Shown here: one piece after another, positions 8,430 through 16,799 of the stretch
How positions within the stretch are numbered: position 1 is the stretch's first letter
How the letters are laid out: every line of letters begins with the position of its first letter
NCBI RefSeq assembly: GCF_001424545.1
Contig: NZ_LMQL01000006.1
Span: 63,065-118,792 of the forward strand
Length of the DNA: 55,728 nt
Origin: Ramlibacter sp. Leaf400
GTDB lineage: Bacteria > Pseudomonadota > Gammaproteobacteria > Burkholderiales > Burkholderiaceae_C
Direction of reading: 5' to 3'
The notes under the pieces: generated by a model
The model's database searches: none
The model's input: only the letters and a program-made list of their open reading frames with translations
What the model was told of the DNA's origin: nothing
Translations under genes and position numbers: made by a program

Positions 8430-8519
8430 GTCGTCATTCCCGCGAAGGCGGGAATCCAGTGCGTCCGCCTTCGGCCGACTGCCGGAAGCCCTGGATCCCC
8501 GCCTTCGCGGGGATGACGG
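8430..8519. repeat. Inverted REP pair (BIME-like)
   Basis: Two palindromes face each other. The first is CGTCATTCCCGCGAAGGCGG (AATCCAG follows); the second ends CGCGGGGATGACGG. The first arm is of the ATTCCC/GGGAAT kind and the second of the ATCCCC/GGGGAT kind. The same element type is found at 13257, 42867, 48255 and 55465. It lies between the epimerase and aldolase genes and ends only 6 bp before the aldolase start. Confidence 0.85.
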
Positions 8520-8596
8520 CGAGGGCGGGTCCCCGCCTCCGCGCGGACGACGGGATCCTCCGCGAGGCCGACGGGTTCCTCGGCCAAAACGACGGT

Positions 8597-9646
8597 TCAG
8601 TACTTCCCATCCCGCGCCTCGTAATGCGTCGGCTTGCCCAGGCTGGCGCCGCCGCGCGACACCCAGTCGGCCGTCCAGTCCAGCATGCGGTCCAGCCCCA
8701 CCTGCGGCGGCCCGAACAGCCGGAAGGCTTCGCTGCAATCGACCAGCCAGGCCGTGGGCGCCTCCTGGCCTTGCAGCACCGGCTCGATGCCCAGGCGCTC
8801 GCCCAGCGCGCGCGCCACGTCGCGGATGGCGATCTTCGGTCCGCTGATGTTCAGCGGTGCGGTGGGCGACTCGCAGTGCGCCAGCGAGCGCAGCGCCCAG
8901 TCGTTGGCCTCGCCCTGCCAGATGATGTTGGCGTGGCCCATGGACAGGTCGATCGGCTCGCGGCGCAGCACCTTCTGCGCCACGTCGTGCAGCACGCCAT
9001 AGCGCATGTCGATCGCATAGGACAGCCGCAGCAGCCGGCCCGGCGTGCGGTGCTGGTGCGAGAAGTGCTCGAACATGCGCTCGCGCGCCACGCAGGAGTT
9101 GGCGTACTCGCCCGATGGCGCGGTGGGCGGCGTGGCCTCGGGCGCGCCCGGGCCGCCGGTCTCCACGAAGGGGTAAACGCAGGCGGTGGAGAAGGCGACG
9201 ATGCGCGAGCGGCGGAAGCGCTCGGCCACCAGCGCCGGCACGTGCGCGTTCATCGCCCAGGTCAGCCATTCGCTGCCGGTGGAGCCGAACTTGCGGCCGG
9301 CCATGAACACCACGTTGGGCGCGTCGGGCAGGGCGGCCAGCGCCTCGCGCGACAGCAGGTCGGCCTCCAGGCAGGTGATGCCTTCGCGCTCCAGTTCCTG
9401 GCGCAGGCCCGGCTGCGAGAAGCGCGCGACGCCGACCACGCGGCGCAGCGGGTCGGCCCGCTTGGCCATGCGCGCCAGCGTCGGGCCCATCTTGCCGCCC
9501 ACGCCCAGCACCAGCAGGTCGCCTGGCGCGCGTCGCAGCGCGTCGACCAGCGCTTCGGAAGGGCGCGACATCTCGTCCTCGAGTTGCGCGACGGTGGTGA
9601 AACGCTCGGGCAGGCTCATCGGTGTGCGGGGCAAAACCGCCATCAT
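8597..9646 (-). CDS. NAD-dependent epimerase/dehydratase family protein
   Basis: A 349-residue short-chain-dehydrogenase-type (extended SDR) protein. A nucleotide-binding motif is in LLVLGVGGKMGPTLA near residue 47, a variant of GxxGxxG, and the later VVFMAGRKFGSTGS and FSTACVYPFVE stretches are typical of NAD-dependent sugar-nucleotide or sugar epimerases. The canonical YxxxK motif is degenerate (EYANSCVARE), so the catalytic activity is uncertain. Start codons at 9646, 9643 or 9619 are possible; GGAA before 9646 slightly favours the longest form. It is the first minus-strand gene of this block and may belong to the sugar-acid pathway downstream of it. Confidence 0.8.
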   Translation of the reverse strand: MMAVLPRTPMSLPERFTTVAQLEDEMSRPSEALVDALRRAPGDLLVLGVGGKMGPTLARMAKRADPLRRVVGVARFSQPGLRQELEREGITCLEADLLSREALAALPDAPNVVFMAGRKFGSTGSEWLTWAMNAHVPALVAERFRRSRIVAFSTACVYPFVETGGPGAPEATPPTAPSGEYANSCVARERMFEHFSHQHRTPGRLLRLSYAIDMRYGVLHDVAQKVLRREPIDLSMGHANIIWQGEANDWALRSLAHCESPTAPLNISGPKIAIRDVARALGERLGIEPVLQGQEAPTAWLVDCSEAFRLFGPPQVGLDRMLDWTADWVSRGGASLGKPTHYEARDGKY

Positions 9647-9780
9647 TCACGTTCCGGTGAATTGCAGCCATCCGGCCCCACCCGTAGAACGAAAGGGCTG
9701 TTCGGTCCTCCGTCCGGTCCTACGCCGCGGGACAGGCGTGTCCGACCGGCGGGCCGCGGCCGCACCCCTAAGGTCGGCCC

Positions 9781-12498
9781 ATGGCGCGAGAGAAGTCCAG
9801 GCCCGATCCGTCCCGGTCCGACCCCGGCCCAGGCCCCGGCGAACATCCCGATGAGCCTGCCGCGCCCAAGCCGGGCGGAGGCTGCGTGCGCGTGCGCGGC
9901 GCCCGGGAGCACAACCTGAAGGACGTGGACGTGGACATCCCGCGCGACGCGCTGGTGGTGTTCTCCGGCGTGTCGGGCTCGGGCAAGTCGTCGCTGGCCT
10001 TCGGCACGCTGTACGCCGAGGCGCAGCGCCGTTACCTGGAATCGGTGTCGCCCTACGCGCGCCGGCTGATCGACCAGGTGGGCGTGCCCGATGTGGACTC
10101 CATCGAAGGCCTGCCGCCGGCCGTGGCCCTGCAGCAGCAACGCGGCTCGCCGAGCACGCGCTCGTCGGTGGGCAGCGTGACCACCATCTCCAGCTCGCTG
10201 CGCATGCTGTACTCGCGCGCCGGCAGCTACCCGCCCAAGCAGCCCATGCTGTACGCGGAGGACTTCTCGCCCAACACGCCGCAGGGCGCGTGCCCGCGCT
10301 GCCATGGCCTGGGGCAGGTGTACGAGGTCACGGAAGACTCGATGGTCCCGGACCCCTCGCTCACCATCCGCGACCGCGCCATCGCCGCGTGGCCGCCCGC
10401 GTGGCACGGGCAGAACCTGCGCGACATCCTGGTCACGCTGGGGTACGACGTCGACACGCCCTGGCGCGATCTGCCGAAGAAGGACCGCGACTGGATCCTC
10501 TTCACCGACGAGGCGCCCACGGTGCCGGTGTACGCCGGCTTCTCTCCGAAGGAAACGAAGGCCGCGCTGCGCCGCAAGATGGACCCCAGCTACATGGGCA
10601 CCTTCACCAGCGCGCGCAACTACGTGCTGCAGACCTTCGCCACGACCGAGAGCGCCATGATGAAGAAGCGGGTGTCGCGCTTCATGCGCTGGGCCTGCTG
10701 CCCGGCGTGCGAAGGCAAGCGGCTCAAGCCCGAGGCGCTGTCGGTGACCTTCGCGGGCCTGGACATCGCGCAGCTGTCGCAGCTGCCGCTGGGCGAGGTG
10801 AGCGAGCTGCTGGCGCCGGCCGCGCGCGGCGACCTGCACGCCGACGAAGGGGGCAAGGTGCTGGACCGCGCGAGCGCCCGCAAGGCGGTGCAGGCCCGCG
10901 TGGCCCAGGGCGGGTCGGCTCACGCGGCGGCGCCCGACGTGCGCCGCACGCCCAACCTGTCGGAGGAAAAGCGCATCGCCGCCCAGCGCATCGCGCGCGA
11001 CCTGATGGGCCGCATCGCGACGCTGCAGCAGCTCGGCCTGGGCTACCTGTCGCTGGACCGGGCCACGCCCACGCTGTCGCCCGGCGAGCTGCAGCGCCTG
11101 CGCCTGGCGACGCAACTCGGCTCGCACCTGTTCGGCGTCGTGTACGTGCTGGACGAGCCCTCGGCCGGCCTCCACCCGGCCGACAACGAGGCACTGTTCT
11201 CCGCGCTGCAGCGGCTCAAGGCCGCGGGCAACACGCTGTTCATCGTGGAGCACGACGTGGGCACCATGCGCCGCGCCGACTGGCTGGTGGACGTGGGCCC
11301 GGACGCCGGCGAGCACGGTGGCCGCGTGCTGTACAGCGGCCGCCCGGAGGGCCTGGCGGCGGTGAAGGCTTCGCGCACCCGGGCCTACCTGTTCGAGGAG
11401 CTGCCGGCGCCGGCGTCCTCGAACCGCGAGGCGCAGGGCTGGCTGCGCCTGCACGGCGTGCGGCGCAACAACCTGCAGGCGCTGGACGCCGAGTTCCCCC
11501 TGGCCTGCCTGACGGTGGTGACCGGCGTCTCCGGCTCGGGCAAGTCCAGCCTGGTCACGCAGGCCCTGCGCGAGCTGGTGGCGGCGAGGCTGGGCGCGGA
11601 GCCGGAAGTGCAGGAAGAGACCGACCCGCACGGCGTGCCGCCCCCGGACACCACGCCCGCGGAAGGCCGCCTCGAAGGCGCCGAGCGGATCGGGCGCCTG
11701 GTGCAGGTGGACCAGAAGCCGATCGGCCGCACGCCGCGTTCCAACCTGGCCACCTACACCGGCCTGTTCGACGCGGTGCGCAAGCTGTTCGCCGCCACGC
11801 CCGCCGCGCGCCGCAGACGCTACGACGCCGGGCGCTTCTCCTTCAACCTGCCCAAGGGCCGCTGCCCCACCTGCGAGGGCGAGGGCTTCGTGTCGGTCGA
11901 ACTGCTGTTCATGCCCAGCGTGTATGCACCCTGTCCCGAGTGCCACGGCGCCCGCTACAACGCGCAGACGCTGGAAGTGACCTGGAACGACCGCAGCATC
12001 GCGCAGGTGCTGCGCATGACGGTGGACGAGGCCGCCGGCTTCTTCGCGCAGGAGCCCGCCGTGGCGCGGCCGCTGGCCGTGCTGCGCGACATCGGGCTGG
12101 GCTACCTGCGCCTGGGCCAGCCCGCCACCGAGCTGTCCGGCGGCGAGGCGCAGCGCATCAAGCTGGCGACGGAGTTGCAGCGCGCCAGCCGCACGCCCAC
12201 GCTCTACCTGCTGGACGAACCCACCACCGGGCTGCACCCCGCCGACGTCGACCGCCTGATGCGCCAGCTGCACGGGCTGGCCGACGCCGGCCACACGGTG
12301 GTGGTGGTGGAACACGACATGCGGGTGGCGGCGCAGGCCGACTGGATCGTCGATGTCGGGCCCGGCGCCGGAGGCGAGGGCGGCCGCATCGTGGCGGCCG
12401 GCCGGCCGGTGGACGTGGCGGGCCGCAAGCTCGGCCGCACTTTTTCCTACCTCGCCGAAGCGCTGCGCCGCAGTACGCCGCGCCGCGAGCGGGGATAA
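9781..12498 (+). CDS. UvrA2-type excinuclease ABC subunit A
   Basis: A 905-residue protein with two ABC ATPase modules. Walker A motifs GVSGSGKSS are near residues 62-70 and 582-590. Zinc-binding cysteine pairs include [14 protein letters not shown] and, in the second half, CPTCEG with CPECHG. Signature motifs are [14 protein letters not shown] (first, with Pro for the usual Gly) and [14 protein letters not shown] (second). The region between [17 protein letters not shown] and the first cysteine pair is very short, so the UvrB-binding domain of canonical UvrA is absent; this defines the UvrA2 class. Such paralogues bind DNA and have been linked to tolerance of DNA damage or DNA-binding drugs. 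An AAGG ribosome-binding site precedes the ATG. No uvrB or uvrC is nearby. Confidence 0.92.
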   Translation: MAREKSRPDPSRSDPGPGPGEHPDEPAAPKPGGGCVRVRGAREHNLKDVDVDIPRDALVVFSGVSGSGKSSLAFGTLYAEAQRRYLESVSPYARRLIDQVGVPDVDSIEGLPPAVALQQQRGSPSTRSSVGSVTTISSSLRMLYSRAGSYPPKQPMLYAEDFSPNTPQGACPRCHGLGQVYEVTEDSMVPDPSLTIRDRAIAAWPPAWHGQNLRDILVTLGYDVDTPWRDLPKKDRDWILFTDEAPTVPVYAGFSPKETKAALRRKMDPSYMGTFTSARNYVLQTFATTESAMMKKRVSRFMRWACCPACEGKRLKPEALSVTFAGLDIAQLSQLPLGEVSELLAPAARGDLHADEGGKVLDRASARKAVQARVAQGGSAHAAAPDVRRTPNLSEEKRIAAQRIARDLMGRIATLQQLGLGYLSLDRATPTLSPGELQRLRLATQLGSHLFGVVYVLDEPSAGLHPADNEALFSALQRLKAAGNTLFIVEHDVGTMRRADWLVDVGPDAGEHGGRVLYSGRPEGLAAVKASRTRAYLFEELPAPASSNREAQGWLRLHGVRRNNLQALDAEFPLACLTVVTGVSGSGKSSLVTQALRELVAARLGAEPEVQEETDPHGVPPPDTTPAEGRLEGAERIGRLVQVDQKPIGRTPRSNLATYTGLFDAVRKLFAATPAARRRRYDAGRFSFNLPKGRCPTCEGEGFVSVELLFMPSVYAPCPECHGARYNAQTLEVTWNDRSIAQVLRMTVDEAAGFFAQEPAVARPLAVLRDIGLGYLRLGQPATELSGGEAQRIKLATELQRASRTPTLYLLDEPTTGLHPADVDRLMRQLHGLADAGHTVVVVEHDMRVAAQADWIVDVGPGAGGEGGRIVAAGRPVDVAGRKLGRTFSYLAEALRRSTPRRERG

Positions 12499-12543
12499 TC
12501 GCCGGTTCCACCGAAGCTCAACGCATCAGCAAGAAGCCCTCCC

Positions 12544-13248
12544 ATGCTCGAGTTCCTCACCCCCGCCTTCTGGATCGCCGTCGGCCAGATCATCCTCATC
12601 GACATCCTGCTGGGCGGCGACAACGCCGTGGTGATCGCCCTGGCGTGCCGGGGCCTGCCGGCCAAGCAGCGCAAGATGGGCATCATCTACGGCACCGCCG
12701 GCGCCATCGTCCTGCGCGTCATCCTGATCGCGTTCGCGCTGGCGCTGCTGGCCATCCCGTACCTCAAGCTGGTCGGCGGCCTGCTGCTGGTGTGGATCGG
12801 GGTCAAGCTCATGCTGCCGCAGGACGACGACGACCACGGCAACATCGCGTCCAGCGACAAGCTCTGGGCCGCGGTCAAGACCGTGATCGTGGCCGACCTG
12901 GTGATGAGCGTGGACAACGTGCTGGCCATCGCCGGCGCGGCCGAGAGCGCGGGCCAGCACCAGCTGCCGCTGGTCATCTTCGGCCTGCTGGTCAGCATCC
13001 CCATCATCGTGGCCGGCAGCCAGCTGGTGCTCAAGCTGATGGACCGCTTCCCGGTCATCATCACCCTGGGCGCGATGCTGCTGGGCTGGATCGCCGGCCA
13101 GATGATCTTCACCGACCCCGGCCTCAAGCCCTACCTGCCGGAAGCGAAGGTCTGGGAGTACGTGATGGCGGGCGCGGGCGCCCTGATCGTGCTGGCCCTG
13201 GGCAAGGGCCTGGCGGCGCGGCGGCCGGCCAGCCAGGAAGCCGCCTGA
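12544..13248 (+). CDS. TerC family integral membrane protein
   Basis: A 234-residue membrane protein with about seven hydrophobic segments. The family motifs are DILLGGDNAVVIALA near the N-terminus and VMSVDNVLAIAGAA near residue 125, each with the conserved acidic residue in a membrane helix. The cytoplasmic loop has the acidic run QDDDDH. TerC/YjbE-type proteins are associated with tellurite resistance and, in several bacteria, with manganese export. It lies 45 bp after the uvrA2-like gene in the same direction and may be co-transcribed. No manganese riboswitch fits in that gap. Confidence 0.92.
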   Translation: MLEFLTPAFWIAVGQIILIDILLGGDNAVVIALACRGLPAKQRKMGIIYGTAGAIVLRVILIAFALALLAIPYLKLVGGLLLVWIGVKLMLPQDDDDHGNIASSDKLWAAVKTVIVADLVMSVDNVLAIAGAAESAGQHQLPLVIFGLLVSIPIIVAGSQLVLKLMDRFPVIITLGAMLLGWIAGQMIFTDPGLKPYLPEAKVWEYVMAGAGALIVLALGKGLAARRPASQEAA

Positions 13249-13256
13249 GGAAGTAC

Positions 13257-13308
13257 CGGATCCCCGCCTGCGCGGGGATGACGGTTTCCGCCTGCGCGGG
13301 GATCACGG
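13257..13308. repeat. Two head-to-tail REP palindromes
   Basis: ATCCCCGCCTGCGCGGGGAT followed by GACGG, then a second, degenerate copy CCGCCTGCGCGGGGATCACG. Unlike the other REP pairs in this window, the two units point the same way. They sit between the convergent terC and hypothetical genes, where such hairpins may help end transcription from both sides. Confidence 0.8.
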
Positions 13309-13327
13309 CTTCCGCTTGCCGCCGGCC

Positions 13328-13885
13328 TCAACGCCGCCGGCGCAGCAGGTACACGGCCAGGCCCACCACGGCCGAGGCCACCACCGCTTTCTTCACGAAG
13401 CCGGCGCGGTTGTAGCGCCACTCCGCCGGCCCGCCCATCTCGCGGTAGAGGTTGGGCACATGGCCGTGGGCCAGGTCCTCGATCAGGCCTTCGCCCACGT
13501 TCACGCGGTCGGCCAGCATCAGGATCAGCCAGTGCCGCATGTCGCTCTCGCTGAAGCGGTAGGCGACGTCGCGCAGCTTGCCCGAGAGGCCCCGCGGCGG
13601 CGTGCTGGTGCCGAACACCGGCGTGAGGCCGGGCCGCTCCACCGAATGATGAATCTTGACGTGCGGCGTCTGCTGCTCGGGCGCGTCCCAGTGCACGCCC
13701 TCCAGCCGCGGGGGCGTGCGCTCGCGCGGCACGGCAGGGCGGTTGGCCGGGTCGAGGTCGGCGCCCCAGCCCTGGATGTGGGAGGTGTCGCCGTGCTGGC
13801 GGCGCACGTCGGGGTCGGTGCGCTCGGCATACGGCGCCTCGCGGCGGTCGGTGCCCGGGGTGGCGGGGGTGAGGGTGGTGTCCAT
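13328..13885 (-). CDS. Hypothetical protein with C-terminal membrane anchor
   Basis: A 185-residue protein of unknown function. The N-terminal two-thirds is hydrophilic and rich in Pro, Arg and Asp. A segment VAYRFSESDMRHWLILMLADRVNVGEG (residues about 108-134) looks like a folded helical domain. The C-terminus has one membrane segment (AVVASAVVGLAVYLL) followed by RRRR, suggesting a tail-anchored inner-membrane protein facing the cytoplasm. A strong GGAGG precedes the ATG. It starts 13 bp after the zinc alcohol dehydrogenase and is probably in one operon with it. Confidence 0.75.
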   Translation of the reverse strand: MDTTLTPATPGTDRREAPYAERTDPDVRRQHGDTSHIQGWGADLDPANRPAVPRERTPPRLEGVHWDAPEQQTPHVKIHHSVERPGLTPVFGTSTPPRGLSGKLRDVAYRFSESDMRHWLILMLADRVNVGEGLIEDLAHGHVPNLYREMGGPAEWRYNRAGFVKKAVVASAVVGLAVYLLRRRR

Positions 13886-13898
13886 GGGCGGTCCTCCT

Positions 13899-15053
13899 TC
13901 AATGCCGCACCGAGGGCGGGATCAGCACCGGCTTGATGCAGTGGTCCAGCTTGCTGGAAAAGAGGTGGTAGCCGTCGGCCACGTCCTCCAGCGGGATCCG
14001 GTGGGTGATGACTTCGCTGGGCTTGAGGCGCCCGGCCTGGATGTGCTCGATCAGCCGCGGCAGGTGGCGCTTGACGCTGGCCTGGTTCATGCGCAGCGTC
14101 AGGCCCTTGTTGATCGCATTGCCGATCGGCACCGCGTTGAAGGTGGGCCCGTAGACGCCGACGATGGACACCGTGCCGCCCTTGCGGACCGAGTTGATGC
14201 ACCAGTGCAGCGCGGTGGCCGCCCCGGCCTGCAGGGGCACCGTGACGCCGGTGAAGCGCTGGAGCGCGTTGCCGTCGGCTTCGGCGCCCACGGCGTCGAT
14301 GCACACGTCCGGCCCCAGTCCGTCGGTCATCTGCTTCAGGTGCACGGCCATGTCGCGCACCTCGCGGAAGTTGATCGTCTCGCACTGCGCGAAGCGCTTG
14401 ACGAACTCCAGCCGGTAATCGAGGTGGTCCACCGCGATCACGCGGCCGGCGCCCATGAGCCAGGCCGACTTTGCGGCAAAGATGCCGACCGGCCCGGCGC
14501 CGAACACCACCACGGTGTCGCCTTCCTTGATGTCGCCCATCTCGGCGGCCTGGTAGCCGGTGGGGAGGGCATCGGTCAGAAGCACCGCGTCGTCCAGGTC
14601 CATGTCGGGCGGGATGATCGTGGGGCCGACGTCGGCCATCGGCACCCGCACGTATTCGGCCTGCCCGCCGTCGTAGCCGCCGGTGGTGTGCGAGTAGCCG
14701 TAGATGCCACCCACCGCGGTGGCATTCGGGTTGGTGTTGTGGCAGTTGCTGTACAGCTCCTTGCGGCAGAAGAAGCAGCTGCCGCAGAAGATGTTGAAGG
14801 GCATCAGCACGTGGTCGCCCTTGCGCAGGTTCTGCACCGAGGAGCCGACCTCCTCGATGATGCCGGTGAACTCGTGCCCGAACGTCATGCCGACGCGGGT
14901 GTCGGGCACCAGCCCGTGGTACAGGTGCAGGTCGGAGCCGCAGATGCACGAGCGCGTGACGCGCACGATGGCGTCTTGCGGGTGCTCGATCTCGGGCTCG
15001 GCCTTGTGCACCGCGCGCACGCGGTAGGGGCCTCGGTAGTTCATCGCCAGCAT
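13899..15053 (-). CDS. Zinc-dependent alcohol dehydrogenase
   Basis: A 384-residue medium-chain dehydrogenase of the zinc-dependent, formaldehyde-dehydrogenase-like group. Catalytic zinc ligands are visible in CICGSDLHLYHG and FGHEFTG; the structural zinc is held by CGSCFFCRKELYSNC. The nucleotide-binding motif is VVFGAGPVGIFAA. It oxidises an alcohol or aldehyde adduct with NAD+; the substrate is unknown. I chose the ATG at 15053 because GGAG lies 8 bases upstream. It is divergent from arginase, with 104 bp between the starts, and is followed closely by a small membrane-anchored protein. Confidence 0.92.
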   Translation of the reverse strand: MLAMNYRGPYRVRAVHKAEPEIEHPQDAIVRVTRSCICGSDLHLYHGLVPDTRVGMTFGHEFTGIIEEVGSSVQNLRKGDHVLMPFNIFCGSCFFCRKELYSNCHNTNPNATAVGGIYGYSHTTGGYDGGQAEYVRVPMADVGPTIIPPDMDLDDAVLLTDALPTGYQAAEMGDIKEGDTVVVFGAGPVGIFAAKSAWLMGAGRVIAVDHLDYRLEFVKRFAQCETINFREVRDMAVHLKQMTDGLGPDVCIDAVGAEADGNALQRFTGVTVPLQAGAATALHWCINSVRKGGTVSIVGVYGPTFNAVPIGNAINKGLTLRMNQASVKRHLPRLIEHIQAGRLKPSEVITHRIPLEDVADGYHLFSSKLDHCIKPVLIPPSVRH

Positions 15054-15157
15054 GGGGGGGACTCCGTTTCCTTGGGGGTTGAAGTGCGTGAAGGGCAAGC
15101 CGCGTGCCTCGCCGCCGCGGCCCCCGCGTCGCGCGGTTCGCCCGCACAATGGCGGCG

Positions 15158-16069
15158 ATGAGCAAGACCGTCTGCCTGATCGGCGCGCCCACCGACGTGG
15201 GCGCCAGCGTCCGCGGCGCGGGCATGGGACCGGACGCGCTGCGCGTGGCCGGCCTGATGGAGGCGCTGCGCGCGCACCGGCTGGACGTGGTGGACCACGG
15301 CAACCTCGCGGGCCCGCCCAACCCCTGGCAGCCGCCGCAGGGCGGGCTGCGCCACCTCGACGAGGTGGTGGCCTGGAACCGCGCCGTGTACGCCGCGGTC
15401 GACCAGGCGCTGGGCCAAGGCCAGGTGCCGCTCGTCATGGGCGGCGACCATTGCCTGGCGATCGGCTCCATCAGCGCGGTGGCGCGCCACTGCCGCGCCG
15501 TCGGCAAGCAGCTGCGCGTGGTCTGGCTGGACGCGCACACCGACGTCAACACCGAGACCATCAGCCCCAGCGGCAACCTGCACGGCATGCCGGTGGCCTG
15601 CCTGCTGGGCCACGGACCGAAGTCGCTGGTCGGCTGGAGCGGCGAGCCGGCGGCGGTCACGCCCGAGCAGATCGATTTCATCGGCATCCGCAGCGTGGAC
15701 GCGGACGAGAAGCAGGCGATCCGCCAGCTCGGGCTGCAGGTGTTCGACATGCGGCACATCGACGAGAACGGCATGCGCACCACCATGTCCGAGGTGCTGC
15801 AGGACGTGCACGAGGACACCCACCTGCACGTGAGCTTCGACCTCGACTGCCTGGACCCGCTGGAGGCGCCCGGCGTGGGCACCGGCGTGCGCGGCGGGCC
15901 CACCTACCGCGAGATGCAGCTGTGCATGGAGATGATCGCCGACACCGGACGGCTGGGTTCGCTGGACGTGGTCGAGATCAACCCGGCGCTGGACGTGCGC
16001 AACCGCACGGCCGAGCTGGCCGTGGAGTTCGTGCAGAGCCTCTTCGGCGCCTCCACGCTGGTGCGCTGA
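15158..16069 (+). CDS. rocF: Arginase
   Basis: A 303-residue member of the ureohydrolase family that hydrolyses L-arginine to ornithine and urea in the cytoplasm. Manganese ligands are in GGDHCLAIG, WLDAHTDVNT and SFDLDCLDP; the arginase-type HGMPVACLLG stretch supports arginase rather than agmatinase. The length matches arginases. I chose the ATG at 15158 (MSKTVCLIG); an ATG three codons upstream at 15149 is the alternative. It is divergent from the alcohol dehydrogenase gene. Confidence 0.93.
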   Translation: MSKTVCLIGAPTDVGASVRGAGMGPDALRVAGLMEALRAHRLDVVDHGNLAGPPNPWQPPQGGLRHLDEVVAWNRAVYAAVDQALGQGQVPLVMGGDHCLAIGSISAVARHCRAVGKQLRVVWLDAHTDVNTETISPSGNLHGMPVACLLGHGPKSLVGWSGEPAAVTPEQIDFIGIRSVDADEKQAIRQLGLQVFDMRHIDENGMRTTMSEVLQDVHEDTHLHVSFDLDCLDPLEAPGVGTGVRGGPTYREMQLCMEMIADTGRLGSLDVVEINPALDVRNRTAELAVEFVQSLFGASTLVR

Positions 16070-16165
16070 GCCTTCGCGTTTCCGGCTCGTCACCTTTGCG
16101 CCGAGTTGTGAACGCCCGTGGCGGGGGTGCTCGGCCGGCGTATCGTCGGTTGGAAGAGCACGACG

Positions 16166-16771
16166 ATGGACCCGGCGATCGAGAACCTGGACCTGGGACC
16201 GCCGCCCTCGCCTCCGATCCTCTCGCGGGGGCTGCCGGTGGCGGTCGTCGCGCACGTGCTGCTGGCCGTTGCCCTGGCCTGGGGCGTGCAATGGAAGCGC
16301 CAGCCCGATCCCGCCATGGCCGCGATCCCGCTGCCGCCGGTGACGGCCGCCGCGCCGTCGACGGCCACCATGGGCGCGGGTCCCGCAGCAGCCGTGCCGG
16401 CGCAGCCTGCCGCTGCCGCGCCTGCACTCCCGCCGCCCCAGGTCGTCGCGCGCAACACCGTTCCCGTCGTCCCGCGTCCGGAGCCCGCCGAACGCGTGTC
16501 GCCCAGCTTCGACTGCGCCAAGGCCCGGTCGACGACCGAACGCCTGATCTGCGCCGACCCGGAGCTCTCGCGCCAGGACCGCGACCTCGGGCGCCTCTTC
16601 GCGCGCGCCCAGGCGGCCTCGCCCGACCCGCGGGCTTTCAGGCGCGCGAGCGATGCGGAGTGGTTCCGACGCGAACGCGAGTGCCGCGACCGCGAGTGCC
16701 TGCTGCGCTGGTACGCGCAAAGGCGCGAGCAGCTGACCGCTGCCCTGAACACGGAGGGTGCCGCGCGCTGA
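16166..16771 (+). CDS. Membrane-anchored LprI-like (DUF1311) protein
   Basis: A 201-residue protein with one N-terminal membrane segment (about residues 23-41, VVAHVLLAVALAWGVQW) and then a long Pro/Ala-rich linker. The C-terminal domain contains FDCAKARSTTERLICADPEL, the cysteine pattern of the lysozyme-inhibitor LprI/DUF1311 family, with two further cysteines in ECRDRECLL. This suggests a periplasmic disulfide-stabilised domain held at the inner membrane. A GGAAGAG ribosome-binding site supports the ATG at 16166. Inhibition of lysozyme is known only for some relatives, so the role is open. Confidence 0.8.
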   Translation: MDPAIENLDLGPPPSPPILSRGLPVAVVAHVLLAVALAWGVQWKRQPDPAMAAIPLPPVTAAAPSTATMGAGPAAAVPAQPAAAAPALPPPQVVARNTVPVVPRPEPAERVSPSFDCAKARSTTERLICADPELSRQDRDLGRLFARAQAASPDPRAFRRASDAEWFRRERECRDRECLLRWYAQRREQLTAALNTEGAAR

Positions 16772-16799
16772 GCGCCGGCCGATGAATCGCGGCGCTCAG
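16768..16799. terminator. Hairpin spanning two convergent stop codons
   Basis: A perfect 9-bp inverted repeat, CTGAGCGCC (16768-16776) and GGCGCTCAG (16791-16799), separated by 14 bases, contains the stop codons of both the LprI-like gene and the convergent recQ-like gene. It lacks a T-tract, so any terminator role would be Rho-dependent or indirect. Confidence 0.35.

Noticed and set aside
4702..8847. A 1381-codon plus-strand open frame across the tct operon
   Set aside because: It crosses five well-supported minus-strand genes and their junctions, and its composition is typical of an antisense shadow.
9781..12498. The main nucleotide-excision-repair uvrA
   Set aside because: The UvrB-binding domain is missing, so the housekeeping uvrA must be elsewhere.
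12499..12543. yybP-ykoY manganese riboswitch before terC
   Set aside because: The gap is only 45 bp, too short for the element, and the conserved loop sequences are absent.
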